A stretch of 64,000 nucleotides of DNA, taken from assembly GCA_006503535.1 (NCBI GenBank), contig QYRS01000008.1, positions 1,860,001 to 1,924,000 of the forward strand, written 5' to 3'. The DNA comes from Arthrinium phaeospermum (Eukaryota > Ascomycota > Sordariomycetes > Amphisphaeriales > Apiosporaceae). Made by a program: the position numbers and the translations under genes. Within the stretch, counting starts at the first letter, position 1. Each line of letters begins with the position of its first letter. Below the pieces are notes generated by a model. It had not been told where the DNA came from. It saw only the letters and a list, made by a program, of their open reading frames with translations, and searched no databases. Below, piece after piece: positions 12,712 to 24,281 of the stretch.

Positions 12712-14985
12712 CTACTCATAGCTTCCCCGCCCCTCCTCATCCAACCCGTCCTGCTCATCAGTGCTGGGCCTTATATCTTCCCAACTATCATCCAAGGGCT
12801 TCAAGTCTGCAGGTTGCTTCCCAGCGGTCCGGCCAGATTCATGTTTCGCGGTGTTTGTAACGGCGTACTCTTCGGGCGCCTCGCGACGTCGGAGACTGCC
12901 CTCTTCCATGTGTGAGGATCCCTCCATATCCATGCCAACGCCCCCTTCGGTATCAAGCCCTCCAGGATTTGCCCGAGCATTACCCTCGGGTTGCATTTTG
13001 ATCCTATTACTTGTGGAGTTTGGGTCAATTGGCCTGTCTGGCCTGTCTCGCAGTTGGATATTTCCCGTCCTAGTATTGAGAGGTCCTGCTGGTTGTCCAC
13101 TGCCCATTTGTGTCTGTACTGCTTCCTTTATTTCATACCTGTAATTTCCTTTGGTCGTTACCTGAGCAAGATCAGTACCCGCCATTACAGTCAGCGGTCC
13201 TTGCTTCCCCGTTACTGTCTCGCAGGATCGCTCCATCGAACCTATCGAATTTTGTCCGTCATGAGCTATCGTGGACGACTCTCCCAATAGCATCAGACTG
13301 GAGACAGAGCTATCCGCTGACACTGAATGCAGAGGTTCCTGCAGATGATGTGGAGTCATCGTTTGGGTAGATGTTTCACCCAGTTCTGAGTCTGGAGGCA
13401 ATATAGCATCATGCCCGTCCTCTAGACCTGGCGTATCGGTGTCAACTACTCCAGCGCATGTGATGATCCCAGGGTCTGGAGGTGACTGGCGTTTCGACGA
13501 AATGCCAGAAGAGCTTTTGTATGGTGATCTTTTGTCTACCAGAAATGTTGTCAAGGTTGAGCGCTTTGAACTGAAAGTACTGTCGGATGCTCGCAATACT
13601 CCAATTGATGTTGATGATTCGCCTATTGCCACCAGATTCAAAGAACTCGTTGTGATTCTTGTTTCATCTATCCTCAATGATGCCGAATCGGATTGTTTCA
13701 CCCTGAGAATAGACGAGACACTTGAAATATTGAGTATAACTGCAGCCGACTGCTCCTTAGATGATATTTCGAAGATACTCGCGGCAAGTGTCACTGTGCC
13801 CATCCCCAGGCATGCTGCATCAGATAGCCTCGCCTTGACAATTGTCTGATCTCCGTCGAAACGGTCTATTTCTGAGGAAGATTGACTCGTCGCGATTATG
13901 CCGAAAGTCCCTCCATGACGGAAATTCACGGTGTCAAGCTTTAATGATGCCGTACCAGAAAGCCTCGCATTGAAAGATGTCTCGTCTCCGTTGAAAGTTT
14001 TTATTTCCGACATCGATTGACTTGTCGAGGATATGCTGAAAGTCCCACCCTGAAGGAAATCCACGGTGTTAAGCTCTAATCTTGCCCGATCACTGATCTT
14101 TGCGTCAAAGGATCCATCACATCCCCGGAGATTCGTGATTGTCGTTCCTGATCGTCCTGCTGTGGTTACGCGGATATCGCTATCGTTGATGTCTGCATTC
14201 TCTATAGAAAGAGAAGCGATGTCCTCGGTGAACGTTCTGAGTGGACCTCTGCAATTGCAGTGGCCAAGTTTCAGAGACGCACCCTCTCTCGCTCTCATGG
14301 TCACAAACCCAGTTCCCTTTTCTTTAATAGAGCCTATTTTAACCTCTGAAGTCCCGCTTGCTGACAAATTGAGGGAGCCTCCGTACCCAAGATCCAACTC
14401 ACCAATTTCGAGATTGCCTTGGCCCTCAACCGTCACGTTAAAGAGCCCTTCGTCTCGGCGTAGCATTTTCATCTTGGTCTTGGATGAGCTAACCACTAGG
14501 TCGTTGAACTTCAGTGCCAGACGATTTATATGAGCCTTTGGGACGAAACCCACGTTCATAACAGGGGTGTCTGGCTCGATGCTATTGATCTTGCCGAAAT
14601 TAGCAACCGAGGCAGGATGCAGCCGATGGATATCGGTGTCGCCCTCAACGACCATACCAATGGGGTCCCTCAGTGGTGCCTGTCTTTCCACCGTCTCGCC
14701 ATCGACGTTATAGATTTGCGCATGGTCTTGAAGTTTTATGCCAGGTTTGTGGAAACCCCGCCCTCCATACGTATATATCGGCACACACCACGCCATGTGG
14801 TAGGCTTCATGGACGACTATAAAACGGCGGATTTTCTCGAGAGCTGTGGAGTTGTTTTCTTGATGCGTCGATGAGGGTTCTGTCCAACGTGTTGCAAAGA
14901 CCCTCCCAATTCGAAAATATCGACCAGGTCTTTGGATACGCTTGGGATCCCACGATGCCCCTAGTACGCCTGCAACCTCGGCCAT
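12712..14985 (-). CDS. DUF6590 domain protein with C-terminal beta-helix-like repeats
   Basis: A single uninterrupted frame of 757 residues. Residues 20-150 match the fungal DUF6590 pattern: RPGRYFRIGRVFATRW, then RRFIVVHEAYHMAWCVPIYTYGGRG, HAQIYNVDG, and a closing segment INSIEPDTPVMNVG. Residues of about 180-475 form an array of beta-strand turns of about 22 residues rich in Ser, Thr, Gly and Leu (LNLSASGTSEVKIGS, ARLELNTVDF, ASLKLDTVNF). This looks like a right-handed beta-helix or GIN/DUF2807-type fold. Two adjacent 45-residue units at about 299-388 (13822-14091) are near copies, also at DNA level. The rest to residue 757 is disordered, charged and Pro/Ser-rich. There is no signal peptide or membrane segment. 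DUF6590 has no assigned biochemical role that I know of. An upstream exon beyond 14985 cannot be excluded. Confidence 0.85.
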   Translation of the reverse strand: MAEVAGVLGASWDPKRIQRPGRYFRIGRVFATRWTEPSSTHQENNSTALEKIRRFIVVHEAYHMAWCVPIYTYGGRGFHKPGIKLQDHAQIYNVDGETVERQAPLRDPIGMVVEGDTDIHRLHPASVANFGKINSIEPDTPVMNVGFVPKAHINRLALKFNDLVVSSSKTKMKMLRRDEGLFNVTVEGQGNLEIGELDLGYGGSLNLSASGTSEVKIGSIKEKGTGFVTMRAREGASLKLGHCNCRGPLRTFTEDIASLSIENADINDSDIRVTTAGRSGTTITNLRGCDGSFDAKISDRARLELNTVDFLQGGTFSISSTSQSMSEIKTFNGDETSFNARLSGTASLKLDTVNFRHGGTFGIIATSQSSSEIDRFDGDQTIVKARLSDAACLGMGTVTLAASIFEISSKEQSAAVILNISSVSSILRVKQSDSASLRIDETRITTSSLNLVAIGESSTSIGVLRASDSTFSSKRSTLTTFLVDKRSPYKSSSGISSKRQSPPDPGIITCAGVVDTDTPGLEDGHDAILPPDSELGETSTQTMTPHHLQEPLHSVSADSSVSSLMLLGESSTIAHDGQNSIGSMERSCETVTGKQGPLTVMAGTDLAQVTTKGNYRYEIKEAVQTQMGSGQPAGPLNTRTGNIQLRDRPDRPIDPNSTSNRIKMQPEGNARANPGGLDTEGGVGMDMEGSSHMEEGSLRRREAPEEYAVTNTAKHESGRTAGKQPADLKPLDDSWEDIRPSTDEQDGLDEEGRGSYE
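13822..14091 (-). repeat. Tandem 135-bp coding duplication
   Basis: Two consecutive units of about 135 bp inside the DUF6590 gene encode 45-residue segments that share roughly half their residues, including LxLxTVxF, GGTF, TSQS, SEI, F-G-D-T and ARLS. More diverged units of similar length flank them on the C-terminal side. This indicates growth of the beta-helix by unit duplication. Confidence 0.75.
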
Positions 14986-17900
14986 GATCTGAGGTATTGC
15001 TGCAAAGTAGATCTTTCGCGGTTGCTGCTGTTCTTTGCTACTTGCATCCGACGCAGCCGTAGTCCAGGTCCGTGGTACTCCTTCTAAGCTTTTATTTTTT
15101 TATGGTTACATTGATCTTCGTCGATTCGCTTAGTTTGCTCGATAACGCAATGGGATTGGAATGAGATCGCAGTGGAAAGATGGATATTCGTTGCCCTCGG
15201 GCTGTTCATGTGAAACACCGTAGGTTTGCCACTGGTATATTGCTGTCTTCGCGTTCTGTGTGAGGCCTTTGGAAGACGCAAAGCCAGCTCGTGGAGGAAG
15301 TTTCGCGAGATCTTGTTGGGGTGAAATGTATCGATGCCAAACGACAAATGGCACGAGAAAACGACAGACGGGGACCTAAGCGGGGTTGCCTAGAGTTGTA
15401 TCCTCAGGCTGGGTGTGCAGAGGTGCCTGCTGACGCTTAACAGGTTTGTTTTAGATGCAGATGAATTTTGAGGAGCAGAATCTACTGGTAACACATCGAG
15501 CTGAAGCAGCCAATAGTAAGCTGAACTAATGAGGTGATTAAGTGGCTGACCACTTGTGCATGGCACCTACCCTTTGGATATGTATGAGGATGTGTTGAAA
15601 GGGGGTTTGCCTGATCCCTATGAAGCATTACAGTAATCTAGTTTAGTATCGATGGTTGATCTGGCCAAAAAGGGTTACCTTTTGTGTCATAGTAAAAGTT
15701 GTGATGCTTATTGGTATCGCCTGCAAACCTCCAAGAGAGAGAGATTGCCAAGTTGGTTGCCGATTGTCACAGCAGAAGACGTGGCCCAATCAGTTGGATA
15801 TCTGCGACAGCCTGCTGTAATGCTATTACATCCTCCTGCACTCGATCACAGGGAGGATGGATCTTGGTGTACGACGCAACCTTTATGCATGCAAGTTGGA
15901 ACTGGATCACTTGCTGCCTATCGTGAAGAAGCCTTACTTTCTTGCCGGTTACGGACTCATCGACTCTCTTCCTAGATGAGTGAAGTGTACACCTGTTTAT
16001 TGTCAACGACAGCAGGCCGTTATCTCGAATACATTGATATTGATATATCTTACCCATCGTTTTGATCTGTAAGTGAATGATACAGTCATGGCAGCGGAGA
16101 CCTATACAAATCAAGGACAAGTTCATTTACGGAATGCTCGGGTAGGTCTATGTTTCATATAGTTCCTTCTGCTAAGATCACCGTCATGCCGCCACGTAGA
16201 TAAGAAAAGAGGACACTCATTCAATGCCATCCAAATGGAACCAAGCAAGCCGGCACGTTGGTCATGACATCAATGACGTGGAAGTCAAAGGTCGCACGAA
16301 AATACGCACTCCTCTAAACGTTCACCCATTCCATCATTATCCACCCACCTCCGTGAACGAAGCCCCAATTAGTCGCACCACGGAGGTCCACATCGGCGGA
16401 CCGATCAACGACTACGCTGCCACGCCCGGGGACGAACCTCTGAGGGTATAACGAAAGAATTCTCGATATTGGGATCAGAGAGTGTGGCCGGACAGAGCTG
16501 GTATACACGCGCATTCTTCACGACTGGGGCGAACGGCTGGCATGGTGAATACAGATTGCGTGGTACATTTATTAGAAAGCCTCAAGCCGTTAACGGAAAC
16601 GCACCCGTTCAGGACTTCCACCGTAAAACAAATTTATTACGTTCAAGTCCGTTATGCATCATTTTATGCAACGCCCACCTATTCGGCGCTCAAGTTCAGG
16701 CTTAGAGCAGCGTTGCTCCGGCTCAGTCTTTGGCACCCTCCTCCTCTAATTGGGGGTGATCATTTCCCCCGCTTTTCTACCCCTGCGGTTGCCGTGTCAC
16801 TCACCCCCAGTACCGAACATTCTTGTATCACGGCTTGCCCGAACCCTGCCCTGACCTGACTGACCGGAAAGCTCAGATCGACAAGTGGTTGTAGGTATGT
16901 TCCCAAACGAGCACCAAATTACGACCCGGAGATGGCAAGGCTGAAAAATACGACTACAAGATAAAAAAAGAAACGACACGATGAAAAAGGTGAGGCAAAG
17001 GCAAGAGAGAGAGAGCCGAAAATCAGAGTTCAAAGAATCAAGCCCCCAGAATCTAGACCGTGGAAAGCCACAACAAGGCGTCTCCAACGTTCAGGAGAGA
17101 CAGACAGACATAGATAGTTTCTTCGTATTCATACACGAGATGCATCCAAATAAGTAGGCATGCATAGAATAAGTAAGTAACTAACGCCTGACTCGAAATA
17201 TGCACCTACTTGGTCTGAAATCCTTCTTTCCCTCGTGCTACGACACTTGGCATGCCTTGGAAAGAAGATCGTCGAGGGCCAAGGGGTATGATGTACATAC
17301 TGCCAAGTATGATTTGCACCCGTAGCGGCCGCACATCCCCCAGATCCCGATTCCCACACAGATGAACTCTTTCCTTATGCGTATAATCCGGTGCGGCGAT
17401 CCGCTCTCATAGGGCTGGGGGCGAGATGTCGCTGATAGAGTGGGTAAGATCTCAAGCCGATATTCGCTATACATTTGGACGCACGTAATCAGGGTCCAGC
17501 GGGATAGACTCCGGACTCCTATTCAGTTCCGGACGGAGTCGTTGACGACGGACAGCGGTGCACGGCTTCCGCGGACGGGCATGGCGATGGATTCACGACG
17601 GCAATCCGGATTGCAGGTAGTCGACTAGTTTGATGTACTGTTATTTTCTTCTTGTGTGTGTGTTATGTTGTTCGTAACGTCGTAAGACATGAGCTTTGTA
17701 CAAGGTGTGCACCCGGCATTCCTAGTCCGCGCCATGCTCCCTCCCTTTCCAAATATAAAAATCATCCGCATACAATATCGGGGGTATTCTGGTATTCTCC
17801 GCACAGCCGCGGCCGTAGCCGCCTGCTATGGCCTCTGCTTCTGCCTCTGCCTGCCTGCCTCTCTGTTCCACCAGCTGGTATCACTTACACAGCATCATCA

Positions 17901-18024
17901 CCTGGGTATCATGTTTTGGTTTCCTCCGCTACCACCTGCAATCTCAGCCCCCTTCTTCTCACTACCACACACTCCTCCCCCTCCTCCTCCTTCTACTAAG
18001 TTCTCGCCCCCCAGCATCAGCATC
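14986..18024. other. Gene-free interval
   Basis: Holds the promoter of the DUF6590 gene on the left and the 3' flank of the PH-domain gene on the right. The small frames (15084-15347, 15652-15975, 16482-16859) overlap other frames and resemble no protein. No repeats or RNA genes seen. Confidence 0.5.
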
Positions 18025-19399
18025 TCACTTTTGCGGTGCTGCGCTGCCGGAGCTACCAGCAACACGCGCCTGGAGATCCTTTCGTTTCGAGAGCAGGCTC
18101 TTGAAGGCGCCCAGGCACTGCACCAAGCTCTCCTCGTCTTGGGCGCAGAATCGATAGCTCTTCTCGTCCGTGATGATCTGCATGCAGTGCGATCGGGTTT
18201 TGCTGATCGGGTCGATGTCCACCACGTTGACAATGGCCGCGAGGGCCATGATGAAGGCCGCCGTGTACTCGGACTCGTCCTTGTAGAGAATAATATTCCG
18301 CGGGCGCAAGACGGCCCAGCACTTCTTCCATTGCTTGACCCCATGCTTGTTCTTCAGAAAGTGCAGCCAACCTTGCCACACCACGCGATCGGGGTCGGTC
18401 TCAATGTTGATCCCGCTGACCTGGCTCAGGTTGCGCTCCCCGAGACCGGGTCGGGCGTCCGATCCAATTACGACTGCCGATGCCGAGGGAGACCGGCCGG
18501 ACAGGTTTTCAATCGAGGCGCCGATGCGCGGGACGTTTTCGGAGTCGGAGAAATCCGAGTGTGAGACCAGCTCGTTGCCAGAGAGGCCGGATGATTCCAT
18601 CGCATTAGACGTTCTCCGGTTCGACGACGTGGGCACGCGTCTCATCATGGGCTCGGGCTCCGGCGAGCTGGAGGAGCGAGGCGGGTCTCGCAGCAGCCCC
18701 GAGGTGTTGCCGCTCAGCACGCCTACGGCGGCATACGACTGCCTGCGGACAATAGGGCTGGCCAGGAACATCTCTTCCTCCTCCTCTTCTATCCGGGCGT
18801 CCTTTCGTATCAGGTCGATCCATTCCTGCGCGTCCTTGGCGGTCGGCGCCTCGAAGTGGAAGTTCTTTGCGGGCGAGAAGAGGCCGAAGAGGTTGTGGCG
18901 CTTCCCCTTGGGGTCCTTGAGCAGGGTGACGGCCGACAGCTCCGACAGGTCGAGCTTGTGACGTAATTTGCTCTCGTTATCCGATTTGTAGACGGACAGC
19001 GCATTGGGTCGCAGGACCAAGTAGACGGTTTTCCATGCCTAAAATAAAAAACACACCAAAAACGGTTAGGCGCTGCAGCTTCGACCACGGATCCAGTCCG
19101 TTTTATAGGAGTTGTTCTGTGTTTACCTTAGTCTTCTGTGTGCGCCTCTGGACATAGCCGGCCTTGAGGACTCGGTCGAACTCGAAGCTGCCGTTCTGGT
19201 TGACGGGGCTCGGGGTCACGAGGCCGAGCTGATGGCGGAGGCGGCTGCCATTGGCGCTGTTGCTGTTGGCATTGGAGATGGGCATCGCGACAGCCGACGG
19301 GGGTATGCTGATCTTGGCGCCACGGCCGGGTAGGGCTTGGGTTGTATCAATAATAGAGGTCGATGGGTCTCGAATCGATGGACTCGCAACGTCGGCCAT
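18025..19399 (-). CDS. Double PH-domain protein
   Basis: Two exons: 19399-19127 and 19038-18025, with a GTAAAC donor and TTTTAG acceptor in phase 0, give 428 residues. I chose the Met at 19399 (MADVASPSIRD) because the 24 codons upstream read as leader. The first PH domain (residues about 75-175) opens with VLKAGYVQRR, crosses the splice to AWKTVYLVLRPNALSVYKS, and closes with the helix DAQEWIDLIRKDA. The second (about 308-410) has WQGWLHFLKN, WKKCWAVLRPRNIILYKD and the helical ESLVQCLGAFKSLLSK. A Ser-rich disordered linker joins them. The layout resembles the yeast Opy1-type tandem PH proteins that bind phosphoinositides, so a membrane-lipid sensor or scaffold role is plausible; this is inference. 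The long 3' flank is rich in C and T. Confidence 0.87.
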
Positions 19400-22300
19400 G
19401 GTGAAAAGATAAAAGGAAGGAAAGGTTGTTGAGGCCGGTGGAGGCGGTGCGCTGAAGTAGCTAGTAGGCAATGGCTAAAGGAAACGGGGATGACGGAGGC
19501 GACAAGTAGTTGTGGGTGGCCGTTGGTAGGCAGGTAATGATTAAGTTAAGTCGGGTGTTACCTCCTATGCAGGTAACAGCTGGTGCTGGTCTGCAACACA
19601 CCAAAAAAGAGACAGCTCAGAGTCGACGCGACGAATGTGTACTGGCATCGACGTTGAGCGGATTGATTGATTATAGGAAAAGAAAATAAACAAGGCCGGA
19701 GCGGCAGTATAGCACGGGCAAGCAGCTGGAACAGAGCAGCAGCCACAGTAGTTGTGCAGGAGCAAGGAAAGCGAAGAGCAGGAGGAATATGTGGGAGGAT
19801 CAATTGAATTAATTGATGAAATGGGAACTGGGCGGACGGGACGAGAAAGGAGGGGTGTCAGTGTGTATATTTGGATATTGGCCCAGATGCCAGTGCCAGT
19901 GCCAGACAAGCAGAGAGCCAGAAACCTCCAGCTAGGATTGATCGACGCGCAAAATGTAATTAATTACCGACAGCACCGATCCAACCGTCAGGCCGACCTA
20001 ATAAAATCTTATTGACGACACACGTCCCAATTAGGCAATGGGGAAAATGGGACGATCGAAAGGGTTGGGTGGTGTGTGAGTGCTGGTTGCCCAGGCAGAG
20101 CGAGAAATAGGGAGCCACACTAGCAGTAAATGAACAGAAAGAGCCTCATCACGTTCGAAACCAAGGTGGAATATCCACCACACGGCCTTTTTCCGACGCG
20201 CCCACCACCCTTCACGGAGGAGGCTGAGTCTGTGTCGTGTTGGCGTGATTCGAGACAATCCCAATTGCGCCGGTTACCTAACTATCTACACTAAGTATCA
20301 TCAGCCGGGAGAAAATGCAAATTCCCAGGGCGATCATAAGATCGCGGCGTTATACGTGGCAGCCAGCCAAGCGCCAAGGGCAGAGAGAGAAGCCCAGTCG
20401 AGATCTCTCGCTGGCTTGTCAGGCTAAGCAAGCATGGCCCTTGTCGGTTTGGTGGGAACACACGCCTTAAAGCTTATGTCGCGGCCAAACAGTCCATGCC
20501 AGGGGGGCAGAGAAGACGCAGAAGGGTACGTAACGCGTCAGTATTGAAGGGCAGCAACCGTGGTAGAAAATGCAAAACAGAAAACAATGCCCGCCAGCTT
20601 TTCCACCACAAAGTGGATCAATCTCCATGTAGCATTGAAAACATCTAGGGACGAGATGTTAGATGTCGCCAAGTGGACGGGGCAGGTTCGATATGGAAGC
20701 TTTCCGAACGACCCCATCGTGTTCATGCGTCCGTCTTCCATCTTATTACTGCAACTTAATCGAGGGTTGGGTTCCCACGATAACGCACCACTATAGCCCT
20801 ACTATCGCCGCTTGATCCTCTATTTGTTCTCCTGCCTAGCCTTATTAGACTGATCGGTGTCGGGACTTCCCCCGTTAGCGGACGGGGCGCCTTTGATACT
20901 GGACCTTCCACCTTCTCAAACCTTGGGCATTTTCGAGACGTGTGCCAGAGTTTGGTCTTCGGGAAAGCCCAGGTAGCAGCAGCCAGCAACGTCGGCCCTG
21001 GCATCCCCTTTGCGGATGTTCGTTGTATCGAACTGATTAAAACCTTCGGGAATCGATACCCTTTTGTTGGGCAAGCACCACCTTATCTCGGGGCGGCAAA
21101 GGGCGTTTCACATTCATCTTCCCCTTCTCGGAGTTTCGCCAGGCGCTGCCTCATGCATGCAATTGCAAATAGCTTCGGAAGCTTCTGCCAGGTATATGGG
21201 ATGCTTCGACAACTCTTCTTCCAAGCTTCTTCTTCTTCTGTTACGTATGCCATTGACGTGCCACTGTCTCAAGCCAGACGAACCCATTGTTCGTCTCGTT
21301 CGCATGATCTATCTATAAATCAATGCTTTATAGGGTTCCTAGGTTGCCTACCCGTCAGTCAATCTGTCATCTGCAATGCTGCCAGTTTGCTTTTCGACGT
21401 GATGCTCCGGGAGCCCTTTCTTCTCTCCCCCATCCCCTCGGGTTCTCGTCGATAAACGATCAGCCCCAGCCCAGCGCTTACCTGCATATGCAAAGCCACC
21501 ACCGATAACCAGGGAGAATAAGCAGCCACTGGCGGGAACGTGCAGGACCAAACGTACATACATGAGGTATGTACAAACATCCACAAGTGCGCGCGTAACT
21601 GGACCCCAACGGTTTCTTCAACGTAAAACTGTCACACAAACTCTGAATTGCCATGTGAAATAAAAGAAGCAGGATAAACACCTGGATCCTACTTATGTGT
21701 GAACCCTCACGGAAGCCGACGACGGTGCCAAAAACCTTCTACCGGCTTGGCCTTGTTTCTCCTAACCTGTCGTCTGACCGTCTTCTACGTGATCGGCTCT
21801 CATCTTGGTATAGAATGGCTGATGACAAGACGTACTGTATGTACACAAATGGGAAGAAATGCGTTCGCCGTCTGCAAACCTTATTATCACGAAGCAGCGC
21901 TTGGTAACTTGGCCGTTTTCCCCCCTTGATGGGGCGCTCAGATATTCAAGGACCTGCCACATCTCACATCAGATTTATGGCACGCACGCCACTCATACTT
22001 TCAGTGATCATCGAGGCTCTTCTAATATATTCTTGATGATAGCAATTCGGCATGTGATTTACCTGTACATGCACGGGTTTGCCTCCCGCGAACCCTTCTC
22101 CTGATGCTTCTTGGCAGTCGTTGCCACGCTTCATGTTATACTCCGCCCTACCCCTTTGACCCCTTACTTGTGCGTGTAGATGGTAATGTTGCTCATCTGC
22201 CCGTGCTATATCTTGAAGACGATCACGCCAGATTAATGTCTCCGGGTCGAGCCTGGATGGATAAAGCAGGTACTTGTGGCCTACGAGACGAACCATGCTG

Positions 22301-23094
22301 GCGCGGCAGAGTCAGCTATTGACGATGATCACACACATAGCCTAACCATGACACGATTGCCCTATGGGCGGATTCACCACCTCGGACGCCAAGGGAAAGC
22401 GGCTTCGGGACCTGCCTGGCACACTCCACCGATCCCCCGGATCCCAGAGAATGCCGGTTGACGTATGCCCTCTTGGACTGATTGGGTTCGGCTCTTGGGT
22501 TTAAAATGCCCTTGCCACCAGAATAAATCACAACATCCATACTTCTTATTCTACATTATCGTTGCACACACACATATCAAGTTGACCCAAAAGTTAGGTT
22601 TAGGATCCGCACCTATTTGTGTGGGGTATCATGTAGGTAGTATATTATGTTTTCGGCGCTAGTCGAGACGTCCTCCCTTCTCTAAGGGGCTGCGAGTAAA
22701 GGGTTAAGGTGGAAATAGACTCCCGGCCGACCGGTATTCGAGCTTCCAGAGTCCCAAAATACCGCTCCAATCAGTGCCCTGGTTAGAGCGACAGGCGCCT
22801 CTGTCCCCTTACTGTACAGTGCCCTCTTGCTCATTATTCCAAGGCCGAGAGCGGTTCCCTTCAGCCAAGAGGGGCCTCATACCACTGGAAATCGCGTCCG
22901 TCCTTGTTTCAATCGACTCGTTGAAAGCAAAAGTATGGCCAGGAATGCCATAAAGTCCCCTCTATCAGACCCGGTGCTGTTTGACCAGTATTCCCGGGAC
23001 CTAATGATTGGCCGTCATCTGCCATAGCCTCCCGAAAAGCATCATAGAGCGCCTTGAGTCTCGCCTAAGTGGGCGACTTAAACAAGGGGTCGCC
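19400..23094. other. Gene-free interval
   Basis: Nearly 3.7 kb between the PH-domain gene start and the 3' end of the RRM gene. The largest frame (20940-21455, 171 codons) has erratic composition and no domain. I found no tRNA boxes, terminal repeats or transposase fragments. Confidence 0.5.
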
Positions 23095-24281
23095 TCAGCG
23101 GCCATTGCGACCTCGAGAATTGAAACCCCTTCCACGTCGGTTGGAGGAGTTGTTGCCGTTAGAAACGAGTCGGTCGCTGTACAGGCCCTTAGCGCTGCCA
23201 GAACCGTCGCTGTATCCGGTATCGGAGGTATCCATGCCATCGTCAAACCCCAAAGACCCGTCGAGAACCACGTTGTTGTTCCCAGGCCGCGCCTCCTGGC
23301 GACGAAGGCCACTATTACGTGGGCCGGTCGGTATAGACGGGCCGCCGCCGGGCTTCATGTAAACATGTAGAATGCGACCATCGGCCTAGAGGAATGTTGT
23401 TAGCTGATGCGGACCCCGAAGTGAAGACCAGTAGTGTGACGTACAGTCTGGTTGTTAAACGTAGCAATAGCCTGCTCGGCGCCCTCGCGGCTCTCGAACA
23501 CAATCTCGGCAATAACCAGGGGATGCGTCTTGATGATCTTGCAGCTCTGCACCAACCCACCCACAGGCGTCATCGCGCTCTCAATGTCGGCGGCCGTCGT
23601 GCCGACCGCAAAGTTCTGAGCCAAAACGGCGTAGGGACCGGCCAAACCCCGAATCGTCATGCCGCCCCTGGGCGCCGCAGGGGCGCTCTGGATGTTCATC
23701 TGCGAGACGGCCGCAGGGGTGTTGATGGAGCGCGAGAAGGCATTGGCGACCTTGGCCGCGCGCGTGTTGCGACCGCCGGCCTGCGCAGGGGCGCGGGTGC
23801 CGGGCGCGTGGAGACGGGCCGCGAGCGAGTTGGGCTTCGGCTGGTTCTGGGCGGCGGCGCGGATGTTGGGCGTCGAGCGCGAACCATGCAGGTCGTGTAT
23901 CCATTCGCCGTTGATGTCACCAGCGGGCAGGCGTGCCGCAGAAGATACTCTCTGCTGAGGAAGATCGGTCTGTTAGTAATCGATTCCGCTTGGCAGGTCG
24001 CAGTGCTTAGAGGTCCAGCAAGGAATTCGGGTCGGTCGGTACCTTCTTGACTCCGGATCGGCTAGCGAGAGAACCTCCGGCCGTCGCCTTCAGAGGAGCG
24101 CTTTGGCGACGCTCATTCTTACCGAAGATCTTGGCGGCGAGAGCTTCGTTCTTCTTGCGCTCGCGGCCTACTAAAGTTAGCCGTGCCGCTGGTTGCATAG
24201 CTGGAGGGGGCCCGATGCGACGGCATAGAAGCACACACCTTCTTGTACGATCTTCTGGAAATCGGCAGCGACTTTTCCCAT
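23095..24281 (-). CDS. RRM-domain RNA-binding protein
   Basis: Four exons: 24281-24239, 24170-24043, 23954-23445 and 23385-23095, giving about 323 residues. The N-terminus MGKVAADFQKIVQE is followed by a basic helix (GRERKKNEALAAKIFGKNER), then an Ala/Pro/Asn-rich disordered stretch. The RNA-recognition motif spans about residues 155-242. It reads from an RNP2-like strand through helix DIESAMTPVGG, strand VIAEIVFESREGAEQAIATFNNQ, to ADGRILHVYMK. The tail is Gly/Asn-rich and ends in an RGRG/RGR box, typical of RNA export or mRNP proteins. It acts most likely in nuclear mRNA handling; no specific orthologue is claimed. Introns 1 and 2 both end in tandem NAGNAG acceptors (TAGTAG at 24173-24168, CAGCAG at 23957-23952). 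Each would add or drop one residue without changing frame. The gene is divergent from uL2. Confidence 0.85.

Noticed and set aside
20940..21455. 171-codon plus-strand frame
   Set aside because: Erratic composition and no recognisable domain; overlaps other frames on both strands.
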